Shown: positions 8,049 through 16,912 of the stretch, piece after piece
How the letters are laid out: every line of letters starts with the position of its first letter
Numbering within the stretch: position 1 is the first letter of the stretch
Assembly (NCBI GenBank): GCA_016699535.1
Contig: CP064980.1
Coordinates: 124,001 to 188,000, forward strand
Length of the DNA: 64,000 nt
Source: Myxococcales bacterium
GTDB taxonomy: Bacteria > Myxococcota_A > Polyangia > Polyangiales > GCA-016699535
Direction of reading: 5' to 3'
Position numbers and translations under genes: made by a program
Notes under the pieces: generated by a model
What the model saw: only the letters and a program-made list of their open reading frames with translations
Databases searched by the model: none
What the model was told of the DNA's origin: nothing

Positions 8049-9644
8049 TTACGAAACGGCTTGTAGTACTCGGACAACCTGTGCTTCGTGGAAAATACGT
8101 ACCAAATCTGCATCAATATGACCCGATGAAGCTTCAGAAAATAGAATATCCATCGCTCGCTCATGCGGAAGTGATTTTTTGTAAGGTCGATCGGCCGCTG
8201 TAAGCGCATCGTAAATATCAGCTACCGTCATGATTTTAGATTGCGCGGGGATCTCGCTATCACCAAGACCATAAGGATAACCAGAGCCATCAAGCCGTTC
8301 GTGATGCGCTGCTGCGATCTCAGGAATGTTCTGAAAGGTTTTTCCCCAGGGAATGCGTGATAAAAATTGAAAAGTATGCACTACATGCTTGCGTATTTCC
8401 TCGAGCTCATCCGAGGCGAGTGAACCTTTTGTGACTTGCAAGGCTCGGATGTGCTCTTCGTTGAGAAGTGGCACGCGCAACTGTTTAAAATCGCGAAGTT
8501 CAATATTTGCAAGACCTTGTATGCGGGAAAAATCTCCCTGCCGAAGAACCGTCGGTTCGTTAGCTCTTTCAATGAACTCTCTTGCTTCTCGGAGCAGAGC
8601 ACACTGCGCAGCGTAGTTATTTTCAACTGCAGCAAGCTCAGTTGCGGACGCGCTATTCTCAATCAAGGTAAGTTTTTGCTCCAAAAAATCGGCCCGAGTC
8701 TGATGAAACAACGCATCGATGCGGGTTTGTACAAGACAAAGCTCATGGTCGTGAAGTTTCTTTGCTTTTAGCAAGACCTGCTCACGCACGCCTATTTTGC
8801 CGAAATCATGGAGCAACGAAGCATACTCCAATTCCTGCATCTGTTTTTCGCTGAATTTGAGATCAGCAAAACGACCATCAGAAACATGATCGACTTTACT
8901 TGCTAGTTCACAAGCAAGCACACTGACTCTCAACGAATGTCCGCTGGTGGTCGGATCACGTTGCTCGATCGCTTGCACGCTTGCTCGCACAAAACCTTCA
9001 AAAAGATTTTGGATGTCCGAATACAAAAGAGCGTTCTCAAGAGCAATTCCAGCTTGCGCAGCCAAGGTCGTAAGGACCTGTTCACTGTGATTGTCAAAAG
9101 GAACCACATGCTTTTCAACGGCACTGTCTGAATCGAGTTTTACTTCCTTGCTCTTTTTCTTGTTAATAAGCTGGACAACACCCAAGACTTCACGTTTTGC
9201 CGAGACCAGAGGGACCGCAAGCATCGAACAGGTCCGGTAACCAAGTCGATCATCAAAACTTTTATCGAAAGTATAAGGGGTGCCTTTTTCAAGATCGTAC
9301 ACATCATCGATGTTGACGGGCCGTTTACTCAACACAACAGCACCAGCCACCGATGCGTTGGAAATAGGTAAGGTAAATTCGCTGCTTTTGAAATCACAGC
9401 TATCATTCTGAGACAACTTAAAATGAAGGCGCGGCTCCTCGCCAGGCACGTGCTCGACAACATAGATGCTTCCGGCATCTGCGTTGGTGATATGACGGCA
9501 TTTCTGCAGAATGATATCCAAAAGCCGATCAATGTCTTTTTCTTGAGTTACCGCTCGAGCGATATCCACCAACTCGGCCAGCTCACTTTTCGAAGCATTG
9601 TTGTCCACCCAAATACAATAGCTTAGAAAGCGGCCTGAACCCAC
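8049..9644 (-). CDS. GAF and HD-GYP domain protein, likely cyclic-di-GMP phosphodiesterase
   Basis: A 531-residue protein. Residues about 25-205 form a GAF sensor domain (DRLLDIILQKCRHITNADAG, then the C-terminal helix LAAQAGIALENALLYSDI). The HD-GYP domain follows: HSLRV with the metal-ligand His, LLHDFGKIGV, and the signature HHERLDGSGYPYGL, AQSKIMTVADIYDALTAADR. An insertion of about 120 residues, including a helical stretch, splits the HD-GYP domain between KIGVREQVLLK and LEEIRKHVVHT. The catalytic HD and GYP residues are intact, so hydrolysis of cyclic di-GMP is expected. The start is a GTG at 9644; an internal GTG 12 codons later is equally plausible. No ligand can be named for the GAF domain. 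Confidence 0.85.
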   Translation of the reverse strand: MGSGRFLSYCIWVDNNASKSELAELVDIARAVTQEKDIDRLLDIILQKCRHITNADAGSIYVVEHVPGEEPRLHFKLSQNDSCDFKSSEFTLPISNASVAGAVVLSKRPVNIDDVYDLEKGTPYTFDKSFDDRLGYRTCSMLAVPLVSAKREVLGVVQLINKKKSKEVKLDSDSAVEKHVVPFDNHSEQVLTTLAAQAGIALENALLYSDIQNLFEGFVRASVQAIEQRDPTTSGHSLRVSVLACELASKVDHVSDGRFADLKFSEKQMQELEYASLLHDFGKIGVREQVLLKAKKLHDHELCLVQTRIDALFHQTRADFLEQKLTLIENSASATELAAVENNYAAQCALLREAREFIERANEPTVLRQGDFSRIQGLANIELRDFKQLRVPLLNEEHIRALQVTKGSLASDELEEIRKHVVHTFQFLSRIPWGKTFQNIPEIAAAHHERLDGSGYPYGLGDSEIPAQSKIMTVADIYDALTAADRPYKKSLPHERAMDILFSEASSGHIDADLVRIFHEAQVVRVLQAVS

Positions 9645-9893
9645 GGTTGTTTTTTAGGAACAGCCGCCTGAAGACCGAGTCGAGCCAGTGAGGAGAGATT
9701 TTTTTGATAGTAAGGAAGTTTTTACCGCAAGATCACGTGGCTTCTTACAGAAAAAGTGGCATAGCCATCGGGAAAATATCGCTTCACTTTGCACCGAAGG
9801 CTGTCCTGGAACAGCCCAGAGTATCCCTGTATACGCAGCAGTAGCTTGTCCATGCAAACCCTATCCTCAGCCAAAAACGTATGGCAGCAGACC

Positions 9894-11135
9894 ATGAAAA
9901 GTCGAGCGGCCGATAAGCCCCGTCAAGACTACGTGGATAGCCTGCGCGGCCTTGCCGTACTTGTGATGGTGTGTTGGCACACGGCCTCCGGGTGGCTCGA
10001 GCCAGAACTTCAGCAAGGTTTCGTTTGGGCGAACTTGCTTGCACTGGGCGGGCTCGCCGCTCCACTTTTTTTGCTGATCGTTGGAGTCTCCATCCAACTG
10101 CGTTTTTCCTCGGAAGCAAGTGCTCCGAAGCAACCGTTTAGTGTGCATGGTGCACTCGTAAAGCGCGGGGCTTTTATTCTTCTTCTTGGCTATCTACTTC
10201 GTTTTCAGATGTGGTTCATTGATGTGTCTATCGCATCGCGGCCACGCACCTGGAAGTTCTATCTGCCCATTTTACTTGCCTTTGCTCTAGCGCTCACTGG
10301 GCTATCGAAAAAAAGCAAGTCATCCAAGCAGATTTTTTTATACCTGGGTTTCGCAATATTCTTTTTCTTTCACGGCTACGCCCGGCTTTACGCCTTTTAT
10401 CCACACCGACTTTATCCTTTGCTCCGTGTTGATATTTTGCAAACTATCGGGCTCAGCTTAATCCTGATTGGATCGGTCCATCAACTTCGATCTTCGATTA
10501 CCCTCAGTCTTGGTATCGCCTCGCTTCTTTTACTGATCGCGCCTTTTTCGAACAATGTATTGCCTGGTTTCCTCCCCGAACCGATCGCTGCTTATCTGGG
10601 ACACTGGTCGGAGCAAAATCAGCATGCAAGTCTTGCTATGTTTCCGATATCGCCTTGGTTTGCCTACGTCTTACTTGGACTGGTTCTAGGTAACTGGTGG
10701 CGCAACCCTAAAACCAAAGCCATGAGCCTTGCGTGTATAGCTGGTCTATTTCTTGCCTATGTTATCTCGGAAGATCGACGCTTTATTTACAACCTTCTAC
10801 AGGTCGCTCCGAACCTGATCGAAGTGATTCGAGCACTGCATCGTCTTGCATGGGCTCTTGCTCTTGGCGGCTTTTTGTATTTAGCCGACCTTTTCCTACC
10901 TAAGACTACCTTTGTACTTCGTCGTTTTGGGAAAAGCTCATTGCTCGTGTATTGGCTTCATCTGAGTTTTGCCTTTGGTAAGGGCGCAAGGCTCTTTAAG
11001 CCTGTCCTTAGCTATCAAGATTGGCTTGAAAAGGCGTTATTATTGACACTAATCCTGCTTGCGCTGGCCATCGCAAAACAGGAACTTAGTCGCCATTTTG
11101 CCCGAGCTCGCCGCAAAACATCAAAGGCATCGTAA
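9894..11135 (+). CDS. DUF1624/HGSNAT-like multi-pass membrane protein
   Basis: About 413 residues with roughly ten hydrophobic segments. The start RQDYVDSLRGLAVLVMVCWHT matches the DUF1624 / heparan-alpha-glucosaminide acetyltransferase-like family, where the D-x-x-RGLA-x-x-x-M helix is the hallmark and a nearby His is thought to take part in transmembrane acetyl transfer. The acceptor substrate is unknown. The frame is open from 9789; I prefer the ATG at 9894 because the preceding residues are polar and unlike the family, and 9852 is the alternative. It ends just before the HTH regulator on the same strand. Confidence 0.68.
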   Translation: MKSRAADKPRQDYVDSLRGLAVLVMVCWHTASGWLEPELQQGFVWANLLALGGLAAPLFLLIVGVSIQLRFSSEASAPKQPFSVHGALVKRGAFILLLGYLLRFQMWFIDVSIASRPRTWKFYLPILLAFALALTGLSKKSKSSKQIFLYLGFAIFFFFHGYARLYAFYPHRLYPLLRVDILQTIGLSLILIGSVHQLRSSITLSLGIASLLLLIAPFSNNVLPGFLPEPIAAYLGHWSEQNQHASLAMFPISPWFAYVLLGLVLGNWWRNPKTKAMSLACIAGLFLAYVISEDRRFIYNLLQVAPNLIEVIRALHRLAWALALGGFLYLADLFLPKTTFVLRRFGKSSLLVYWLHLSFAFGKGARLFKPVLSYQDWLEKALLLTLILLALAIAKQELSRHFARARRKTSKAS

Positions 11136-11189
11136 ATTACCCTACACAAAGCGTGGAAATGATCCTCGTAGTAGGTTATTGTATCAAGT

Positions 11190-12038
11190 ATGCTTCCAAG
11201 GGTCCTTCTGGCGACCGATCGTTCTTCCTTTGAACAAGCGTGGCGTGCAGCAGGGGCGGAATGCTCCTTTGAGATCGAGACTTGCAAACCAGCACAACTT
11301 GCTGAGCATTTAGCGGATGCCGACGGCCTCGTCATTGATGGTGATAGCTCATTTTATGATGAGGACGAACTGCTCGTCGCTGTCGGGCTTGCTAAAAGTA
11401 AAGGGCTACTCGTTGCCGTCATGGTAAGCCTTAACCAGAAACTGGGCGGTGAACCGGATCTACTCAACGAAATGTGTGAAGGGCTAGTGGTTAACTACAC
11501 GCATCCAGTAAGCGAGATGGCATTTCGCGTTGAACGACGTATCGATAAAGACAGGGAACGGCGGTTTGAGTACCTAACCGTTTGTCCCAACGGAAAAGAT
11601 CTACTCGCTATTGACGGGCAAGCACGTGCATGGGTTCTGAGCCGTCCGCTGTCTGCCGAAGACGATGAAAGCGAAGTGCAAGCCATCACCCTAAGTGACG
11701 ATGCACGATTTGCCGTGTTAAGTTTCAATAACGGGAAAACCCTTGAACTCATTGCTGAGCATATTTTCAAAAGCAAAAATGCACAGAGCACGCCTCAATC
11801 GATAGATGACGATCCAAGCTTCGCATTGAATAACGCAGAACTAGGACCACGTCTTAAGGCTCTTCGCCTGCAAAAAGGGCTGACCCAAGCAGAAGTCGCA
11901 AGACGTAGCGGTATTCATCGCCCAAACATTGCACGTGTTGAAGCTGGAAGACATACACCGTCACTTGAAACGCTAAGGCGCCTGGCGGATGCGATCGGCG
12001 TGAGCACCGCCGAAATTCTCGCCCAGGTCAACAGCTGA
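11190..12038 (+). CDS. Transcriptional regulator with N-terminal receiver-like fold and C-terminal XRE helix-turn-helix
   Basis: A 282-residue protein. The last 65 residues are a textbook XRE/Cro HTH (RLKALRLQKGLTQAEVARR, SGIHRPNIARVEAGRHTPS, LADAIGVSTAEIL). Residues about 1-110 look like an alpha/beta fold similar to a response-regulator receiver (RVLLATD, DGLVIDGDSSF, LLVAVMVSLN) but lack the canonical phosphoacceptor layout; residues 120-200 are beta-rich and unrecognised. The order is inverted relative to usual XRE regulators, which carry the HTH first. Its 3' end overlaps the convergent ABC ATPase gene by 66 bases. Target genes and ligand are unknown. Confidence 0.68.
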   Translation: MLPRVLLATDRSSFEQAWRAAGAECSFEIETCKPAQLAEHLADADGLVIDGDSSFYDEDELLVAVGLAKSKGLLVAVMVSLNQKLGGEPDLLNEMCEGLVVNYTHPVSEMAFRVERRIDKDRERRFEYLTVCPNGKDLLAIDGQARAWVLSRPLSAEDDESEVQAITLSDDARFAVLSFNNGKTLELIAEHIFKSKNAQSTPQSIDDDPSFALNNAELGPRLKALRLQKGLTQAEVARRSGIHRPNIARVEAGRHTPSLETLRRLADAIGVSTAEILAQVNS

Positions 12039-12845
12039 CTCGCTACGCATGGGTACAAAATAGCGTTTTTGATTGATCTCATTGAATCCGACATAAACTT
12101 CGCAGTCAAACGTGTCCCTGATCCTACGATAAGTCATCACTTCTTCAACGGCGCCTTGTGCGACTTGCTTTCCTCGACGCAGCAACAAAAGTCGGTCGCA
12201 ATACTGTGCAGCTAGATTTAAATCATGCAAAACAACCAACGCAGCAAGTTTCTTTTGTTCAATACGGCGGCGCAGTAGATCCAGTAAGGCAATCTGATGA
12301 TGAACATCCAAGAATGCCGTTGGCTCATCAAGCAAGAGCACCTGCGTTTGCTGCGTTAAGGCTCTCGCAATTGAGACGCGCTTCTGCTCGCCAGCGCTTA
12401 GTGTGCTTACCGCCCTGTCTTGAAGATGCAGCAAATCGCACTCTTGCATAGCTTGATGGACCACAGCTCTGTCGCTCGGTCTCTCCAAAGAAAGTAGGCC
12501 CAAATGCGGCGCGCGGCCCATGGCCACGACCTCAATGACACGAAAACCAAAGGCAATGCTCTCTTTGGCCTCCACGACGGCCACTGAGCGCGCAAGTTCA
12601 ATGCGAGAAAACTCGGTGCTTAATTTTGAGCCAATCCGGATGTTTCCAGACGCAACCTTGAGTTGCCCCGAGCACAACCCAAGCAGCGTACTTTTTCCGG
12701 AACCATTAGGACCCAGCACGCCAAGCAACTCACCAGCTCGAAGCCTTAGACTGATATCCGATAACGCAAGCTCAGCTGCATTGGAATACCGAAAACTAAC
12801 GGCTTCCAACACAACCTCCGCCTGCGATGTCTGTGAATCGGACAA
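11973..12845 (-). CDS. ABC transporter ATP-binding protein, FecE/BtuD type, without a visible permease
   Basis: A 290-residue ATPase: Walker A GPNGSGKST, Q-loop region VAVVEAKESIAFGFRVIEVV, signature LSAGEQKRVSIARAL (C-loop LSAGE rather than LSGGE), Walker B VLLLDEPTAFLD, and H-loop VVLHDLNLAAQYCDR. The VVAMGR-PHLG segment is typical of the iron-siderophore/heme/cobalamin import family. No permease or binding protein lies nearby, so it is an orphan here. The last 22 residues after VPMRS extend beyond the normal family end and are the part overlapping the HTH gene, which may reflect a lost stop codon or an indel. Confidence 0.8.
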   Translation of the reverse strand: MSDSQTSQAEVVLEAVSFRYSNAAELALSDISLRLRAGELLGVLGPNGSGKSTLLGLCSGQLKVASGNIRIGSKLSTEFSRIELARSVAVVEAKESIAFGFRVIEVVAMGRAPHLGLLSLERPSDRAVVHQAMQECDLLHLQDRAVSTLSAGEQKRVSIARALTQQTQVLLLDEPTAFLDVHHQIALLDLLRRRIEQKKLAALVVLHDLNLAAQYCDRLLLLRRGKQVAQGAVEEVMTYRRIRDTFDCEVYVGFNEINQKRYFVPMRSESAVDLGENFGGAHADRIRQAP

Positions 12846-12862
12846 TTTAAGCGCTGATGTGA

Positions 12863-13369
12863 TCAGTCACAAAAAATGCTTTGAATATCTGATTCGACTT
12901 TGGCTTCCGAGCAACGACGTGCAATGGCTAGCTCACGTACGAGCAAGCCCTTGGCCTGATCCAAAATACGACGCTCACCAAAAGAAAGCTCTTTGCTTGT
13001 TTTGATGCGCAAGATATCACGAAGCACACAAGCCACCTTGAAGGGGGATCCACTTGTGAGCATTTCCATATATTCACGATGCCTACGGTTCCATGGCTGT
13101 GCTTCCACAGCAATGTCGTCGGACTTCAAAACGTCAAGCACCTTGCCGGCATCTTTGCGCGAAATAATCGCACGCAGTCCAGCACGCTGAGCACCATCGG
13201 TCGGCACCATGACTTTCATGCCATTTTCGAAGATTTTCATGATATAGAAATTCTTCTTGTGACCTGCAATCTCACGAATCTCGATGCTCGTGACCTCACC
13301 CACACCATGTGCGGGATGGACTGCTTTGTCACCAACCTTAAAACTTGAGTTTCTTGCCGCTGTACCCAT
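12863..13369 (-). CDS. CarD-family transcription factor
   Basis: A 168-residue protein with the CarD/TRCF RNA-polymerase-interaction domain at the N terminus (FKVGDKAVHPAHGVGEVTSI, then KNFYIMKIFENGMKVMVP) and the helical C-terminal domain (WNRRHREYMEMLTSGSPFKV, LRDILRIKTSKELSFGERRI, QAKGLLVRELAIA). Proteins of this class bind the RNAP beta subunit and stabilise the open complex at promoters, especially rRNA promoters. Length and domain order match the short CarD of actinobacteria and CdnL of Myxococcus; it lacks the HMGA-like tail of Myxococcus CarD, so CdnL is the better comparison. Confidence 0.88.
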   Translation of the reverse strand: MGTAARNSSFKVGDKAVHPAHGVGEVTSIEIREIAGHKKNFYIMKIFENGMKVMVPTDGAQRAGLRAIISRKDAGKVLDVLKSDDIAVEAQPWNRRHREYMEMLTSGSPFKVACVLRDILRIKTSKELSFGERRILDQAKGLLVRELAIARRCSEAKVESDIQSIFCD

Positions 13370-13393
13370 TGATGCACCTAGCTTCTACATTGT

Positions 13394-13427
13394 GAGCGCG
13401 TGTGTGCGCTCGCGTTGGATGATTATA
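13394..13427 (-). promoter_or_regulatory. carD promoter -10 box and leader hairpin
   Basis: On the minus strand a perfect TATAAT lies at 13427-13422, 53 bases before the carD ATG. No convincing -35 hexamer is seen 16-18 bases upstream. The leader holds a perfect 6 bp hairpin, GAGCGC with GCGCTC (13394-13411). The assignment rests on the -10 match and position only. Confidence 0.4.
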
Positions 13428-13489
13428 CCTTAAAAGTAAGACTTCGCACGATTAAGAATTGCGAGTCGTTGTAATTACTGATTTTTTTA

Positions 13490-14611
13490 TTAGTTAGTCG
13501 CTCGTGGACGGGCCGCTTTGCTCTTGGATGCATTGGTTTGAGCAGGGGCTTTAGCGTCGCTAGCTCGTCCAGCTTCTGCATCGTCGGCTTTCTTTACAGC
13601 TCGTTTTAGGCCACGTTTTTCAAGCAACTGACTCTCAATTGCCACCAAGATCTTCGGGTTTTCCTCAAGGAAGTTTTTCACATTGTCTCGTCCCTGACCA
13701 ATGCGATCGCCGTTGTAGCTGTACCAAGCGCCTGACTTATCCACGATGCGATCTTCGACAGCCAGATCGAGCACATCACCGCTGCGGCTAATGCCTTTGC
13801 CAAACATGATGTCAAACTCACAGACCTGAAAGGGTGGCGCCACTTTGTTTTTCACGACTTTGACGCGTGTACGGTTGCCTATGGCCTGCTCGCCTGCCTT
13901 TATCGTGCCAATACGGCGCACGTCCAAACGTACCGAAGCATAAAACTTGAGCGCATTGCCACCCGAGGTTGTCTCAGGTGAGCCAAACATCACGCCAATT
14001 TTCATGCGGATCTGGTTGGTGAAAAATAGAGTTGTATTCGAACGGTGCACTGTCGCAGTGAGTTTGCGCAAGGCTTGTGACATCAGACGCGCTTGCAACC
14101 CAACGTGCGTGTCACCCATTTCGCCTTCGATTTCAGCTTTGGGAACCAACGCAGCAACCGAATCGACGACGATCAAATCAACGGCACCGGAACGCACAAG
14201 TAGATCGGCGATTTCCAAAGCCTGTTCACCAAAATCTGGCTGTGAGACGAGTAGAGCCTCAGTATCCACACCAAGCTTCTTTGCATAGCCCACATCAAGG
14301 GCATGCTCGGCATCAATAAAGGCTGCAACGCCGCCGTTCTTTTGGCATTCAGCAATCGCGTGCAAGGTTAATGTGGTCTTACCACTTGATTCAGGCCCGT
14401 AAATTTCAATTATTCGACCTTGCGGATAGCCACCCACGCCGAGCCCGAGGTCAAGCGAGATAGATCCCGTCGAGATTACCGGTAAATCCACCACAGCGTC
14501 GCCATCGCCAAGCCGCATGATGGCACCTTTGCCATACTGCTTTTCAATGGTACCCAGCGCGAGTTCTAGCGCCTTGCTTTTGCTGCTATCATTGCTTGCG
14601 TTACCGGCCAT
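13490..14611 (-). CDS. recA: Recombinase RecA
   Basis: A 373-residue RecA: Walker A GPESSGKTT (about 70), AAFIDAEHALD, LLVSQPDFGEQALEI, Walker B VDLIVVDSVAALVPKAE, loop L1 EGEMGDTHVGLQARLMSQAL, loop L2 FTNQIRMKIGVMFGSPETT, and the C-terminal domain with GKGISRSGDVLDLA. The last 40 residues are Lys/Ala-rich. RecA performs strand exchange and triggers the SOS response. A strong AGGGGG lies 7 bases before the ATG. Beyond that the whole upstream region is a long inverted repeat (14627-14789), and I could not find a clear LexA-type box. No intein. Confidence 0.97.
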   Translation of the reverse strand: MAGNASNDSSKSKALELALGTIEKQYGKGAIMRLGDGDAVVDLPVISTGSISLDLGLGVGGYPQGRIIEIYGPESSGKTTLTLHAIAECQKNGGVAAFIDAEHALDVGYAKKLGVDTEALLVSQPDFGEQALEIADLLVRSGAVDLIVVDSVAALVPKAEIEGEMGDTHVGLQARLMSQALRKLTATVHRSNTTLFFTNQIRMKIGVMFGSPETTSGGNALKFYASVRLDVRRIGTIKAGEQAIGNRTRVKVVKNKVAPPFQVCEFDIMFGKGISRSGDVLDLAVEDRIVDKSGAWYSYNGDRIGQGRDNVKNFLEENPKILVAIESQLLEKRGLKRAVKKADDAEAGRASDAKAPAQTNASKSKAARPRATN

Positions 14612-14626
14612 CGTTTCCCCCTAACA

Positions 14627-14789
14627 AACCTGAGTGTTGGACAAGAAATACAAGTCTAGCTTGTTTTTGGCCTTTTTTGCGGCGTTAGACCTTCTTGAAT
14701 TACCCAAGAGGGTAGTTCTGCGTCGGTCTGCCTTGCAAAAAAGACCATATCCTGCGCTATATTTGCATTTCTTGTCCAAAACTCGGGTT
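14627..14789. repeat. 163 bp imperfect palindrome (MITE-like) directly upstream of recA
   Basis: The left arm starts AACCTGAGTGTTGGACAAG at 14627, and the reverse complement of the right end (14789 inwards) starts AACCCGAGTTTTGGACAAG; 16 or 17 of every 19 outer bases pair. Pairing continues imperfectly for about 60 bases per arm, including the inner GGCCTTTTTTGC / GGTCTTTTTTGC and a TACCC-GGGTA tip near 14701-14714. There is no ORF inside. It ends 15 bases from the recA ATG, so the recA promoter must lie within or beyond it. No obvious target-site duplication. From 14790 to 15026 I see no gene or clear signal. Confidence 0.75.
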
Positions 14790-15026
14790 ACTCCAAAATT
14801 GCTTCATTAGTTAGTGCGTTTTTACCCAGCACTCAACAACTGAACACACGTCTAGCATAATTAGCTGTGACTTGGCAACAAGTGCGCTATAGGAGCACAG
14901 CTGACCCCAGCCGGGAAAATTTCCCCCACTTGCTAAGCCAAATTAGCTAATAAATTTGAGGGATGTCACGAAAAACAAAGCGGTACGGATATTGCTTACA
15001 TATAGGCAAAACCAGGACATCAGACC

Positions 15027-15992
15027 ATGCATTTCAGCAGTCAGTTAAAAGAAAACTCTCCATATTTAACTTGGACCTTATGCACGCTTCTCTCTGCGTG
15101 CACTGTGGATACCGCCAGTGTTGACGGCCAAAATCAAGCCTACGAGCCCTCGATTCCTGGCATTGGCTTTTGCGATCCGGACGTGCAGGACATTGTTAAA
15201 GAAGAACTTCTATCCTTCAACCCTTACTGGTATGGCGCACTCAGTGATCGTCTCGAAGAGCAGCACTTAGTTAATCACGGCGAACACTCTAACCCTTATT
15301 ATAACACGACAGAATATTACAGCTTGAAGGACGATTCTGGCCTATTCGCTAGAGGCCATTTTAAAACCTTGGATATCTATTTAGACACACCCCGAGGCCT
15401 CCCAATGCCTTCAATTGTAGCATATGGATTTGTAAGATTTACGTACGAGACTATTGAAGGAAACGACCTTGCGCTTCGCTATGTTGAAGTTTTCAAGAAT
15501 CCTCAAGACTCCGCACCTTATCGCTGTGGTAATACCTGCGATGCTCTTGAGGCCGAAGTTTCAACCATCAAAGAAGTACAAGGACCTTATCCTGGAGTCG
15601 GCAAAACCTCATCTTTTAGCATCCTGAACGGCGCCAACGATACTGATGTCTTGCGGGTCTCCTTTTCAAACGGTGTTTCTGAAGTTTATGGTGGCAAAAA
15701 GCTGCGTGTTCAACTCAAGGGAATCGATGCTGCTCAGGTTGAAAAGCTAGAGCTTTCAAACTTTAGCTGCGAGTCCGGAAACCCCTCAAGGACAACATGC
15801 AAAGGCTCAAGCGAAAGCACTGAAGACGGTGGATGCCAAGTGCTGCCCAGCCCCGAAAACGACTCTCTTTTAATTGAAGCACGCTTGGCCTGTAAAGAAG
15901 ACCTATTCAAAACCGATGGCCAGATCACACTTTCGGTCACGAGCAGCAGCGAACTCGATGAGTGCATCAACTACGGCATTCTCATCGACTAA
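15027..15992 (+). CDS. Hypothetical secreted lipoprotein
   Basis: A 321-residue protein beginning with a hydrophobic segment that ends in LLSAC (about residues 21-25), a plausible lipobox, so it is probably lipid-anchored. The mature part has several Cys residues (CGNTCD, SCESGNPSRTTC, CQVLPSP), suggesting disulfides, and a beta-rich composition. I do not recognise a family. It stands alone, facing the convergent Cys-rich lipoprotein gene 32 bases away. Function is unknown. Confidence 0.6.
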   Translation: MHFSSQLKENSPYLTWTLCTLLSACTVDTASVDGQNQAYEPSIPGIGFCDPDVQDIVKEELLSFNPYWYGALSDRLEEQHLVNHGEHSNPYYNTTEYYSLKDDSGLFARGHFKTLDIYLDTPRGLPMPSIVAYGFVRFTYETIEGNDLALRYVEVFKNPQDSAPYRCGNTCDALEAEVSTIKEVQGPYPGVGKTSSFSILNGANDTDVLRVSFSNGVSEVYGGKKLRVQLKGIDAAQVEKLELSNFSCESGNPSRTTCKGSSESTEDGGCQVLPSPENDSLLIEARLACKEDLFKTDGQITLSVTSSSELDECINYGILID

Positions 15993-16024
15993 GTAAGCTT
16001 ACCCTGTCCTTCTCAATCTTCATG

Positions 16025-16816
16025 CTAATTGCATTCGCAATCGATGCTCCCCGGATAACCTGGACAAGCATTGCGACATAGGTTCGTAAAGTTTGCTTCT
16101 GCGGGCGGTAGCGGATTTGACGTGTTGCAATAATAGGACTTGCCACCATTGGAAAGTGATTCATTGAGCTCAACGACCAGGCAACTAAAATCAGGATCGA
16201 TAGTAGCCCCGCCAATCCTGCATTTTCCACCACCAGTACAAGTCCAACTATTGTGGAAACTGATCGAATTGCTGCTGCAACCGCAATCGCCTGCATCACA
16301 TCGATCCGTAGAGCCTTTGTCAACTCGTGTGCTGCCACTACACACTGTGCCGCAAGCGTTAGTTTTGCCGCAACGCACACCTACGCAAGTGTCAGCGGTG
16401 TTGGCGCAGGTGCCTCCGCAACCATTGCTTTGGCCGCATAATGGAGCGTTACAGGTTGGCGTACAAACCGGAGTACAACCGCTTCCTGTTTCGCATATAC
16501 CGGTGCCGCAACTGTTTTGCTGGCCACACGTCACACCTGTACACGTGGGCTGACAGCTCCCGGTGCAACCACTACCTTCTTGGCAAGAACCACCAGGACA
16601 ACCATCGGAAGCACCACACGTTTTACCCTCACAGTCAGGAACGCAAGAACTTGCATCCGCCACTGCACCGTCGCCCTGGGTTGTACCATCCAGTCCCGTA
16701 TCTGAACCATCAGAGCCCGCATCATCAGAGCTTCCGCCTTCAATGCTGCCGCCACAGGAAGCAAGGAAAAAACCAGCAACAAACACGGAAAAAACTAAGG
16801 ATGTCGACCAACGCAT
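16025..16816 (-). CDS. Cys-rich repeat lipoprotein
   Basis: A 263-residue protein with a signal peptide ending FFLASCGG (lipobox Cys about 21). A low-complexity Gly/Ser/Asp spacer (about 25-55) precedes a Cys-rich domain with five or so imperfect repeats of the type C-x-P-x-C-x-G-x-x-C-G-x-x-x-G-C (about 57-170). The C-terminal 90 residues have further Cys pairs and a beta-rich composition. Such modules are common on surface lipoproteins of Myxococcota; their role is mostly unknown. The Cys repeats create several long but meaningless ORFs on the opposite strand. Confidence 0.7.
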   Translation of the reverse strand: MRWSTSLVFSVFVAGFFLASCGGSIEGGSSDDAGSDGSDTGLDGTTQGDGAVADASSCVPDCEGKTCGASDGCPGGSCQEGSGCTGSCQPTCTGVTCGQQNSCGTGICETGSGCTPVCTPTCNAPLCGQSNGCGGTCANTADTCVGVRCGKTNACGTVCSGSTRVDKGSTDRCDAGDCGCSSNSISFHNSWTCTGGGKCRIGGATIDPDFSCLVVELNESLSNGGKSYYCNTSNPLPPAEANFTNLCRNACPGYPGSIDCECN

Positions 16817-16882
16817 AAGCCCAACTTTCTTAGTGTATATTATTGTCCAAGTTCACCGAACTGGCAAATGCAATGAAGATTT

Positions 16883-16903
16883 AACCCTTTTTCAAAAAGG
16901 TTT
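16883..16903. terminator. A/T-rich hairpin, possible terminator
   Basis: AACCCTTTTT and AAAAAGGTT pair around a single C, and on the plus strand the hairpin is followed by TCTTTTT. It lies between the minus-strand gene ending at 16913 and the lipoprotein gene starting at 16816. The T-tract is on the strand with no obvious transcript, so its direction is uncertain. Confidence 0.35.
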
Positions 16904-16912
16904 CTTTTTCGC

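Noticed and set aside
14590..14800. A LexA/SOS box before recA
   Set aside because: I looked for CTGT-N8-ACAG and the Myxococcus-type CTRHAMRYBYGTTCAGS and saw neither; the palindrome core does not match them.
16441..16818. Several long plus-strand frames opposite the Cys-rich lipoprotein
   Set aside because: They mirror the Cys/Gly repeat codons of the real gene and give low-complexity translations without signals.
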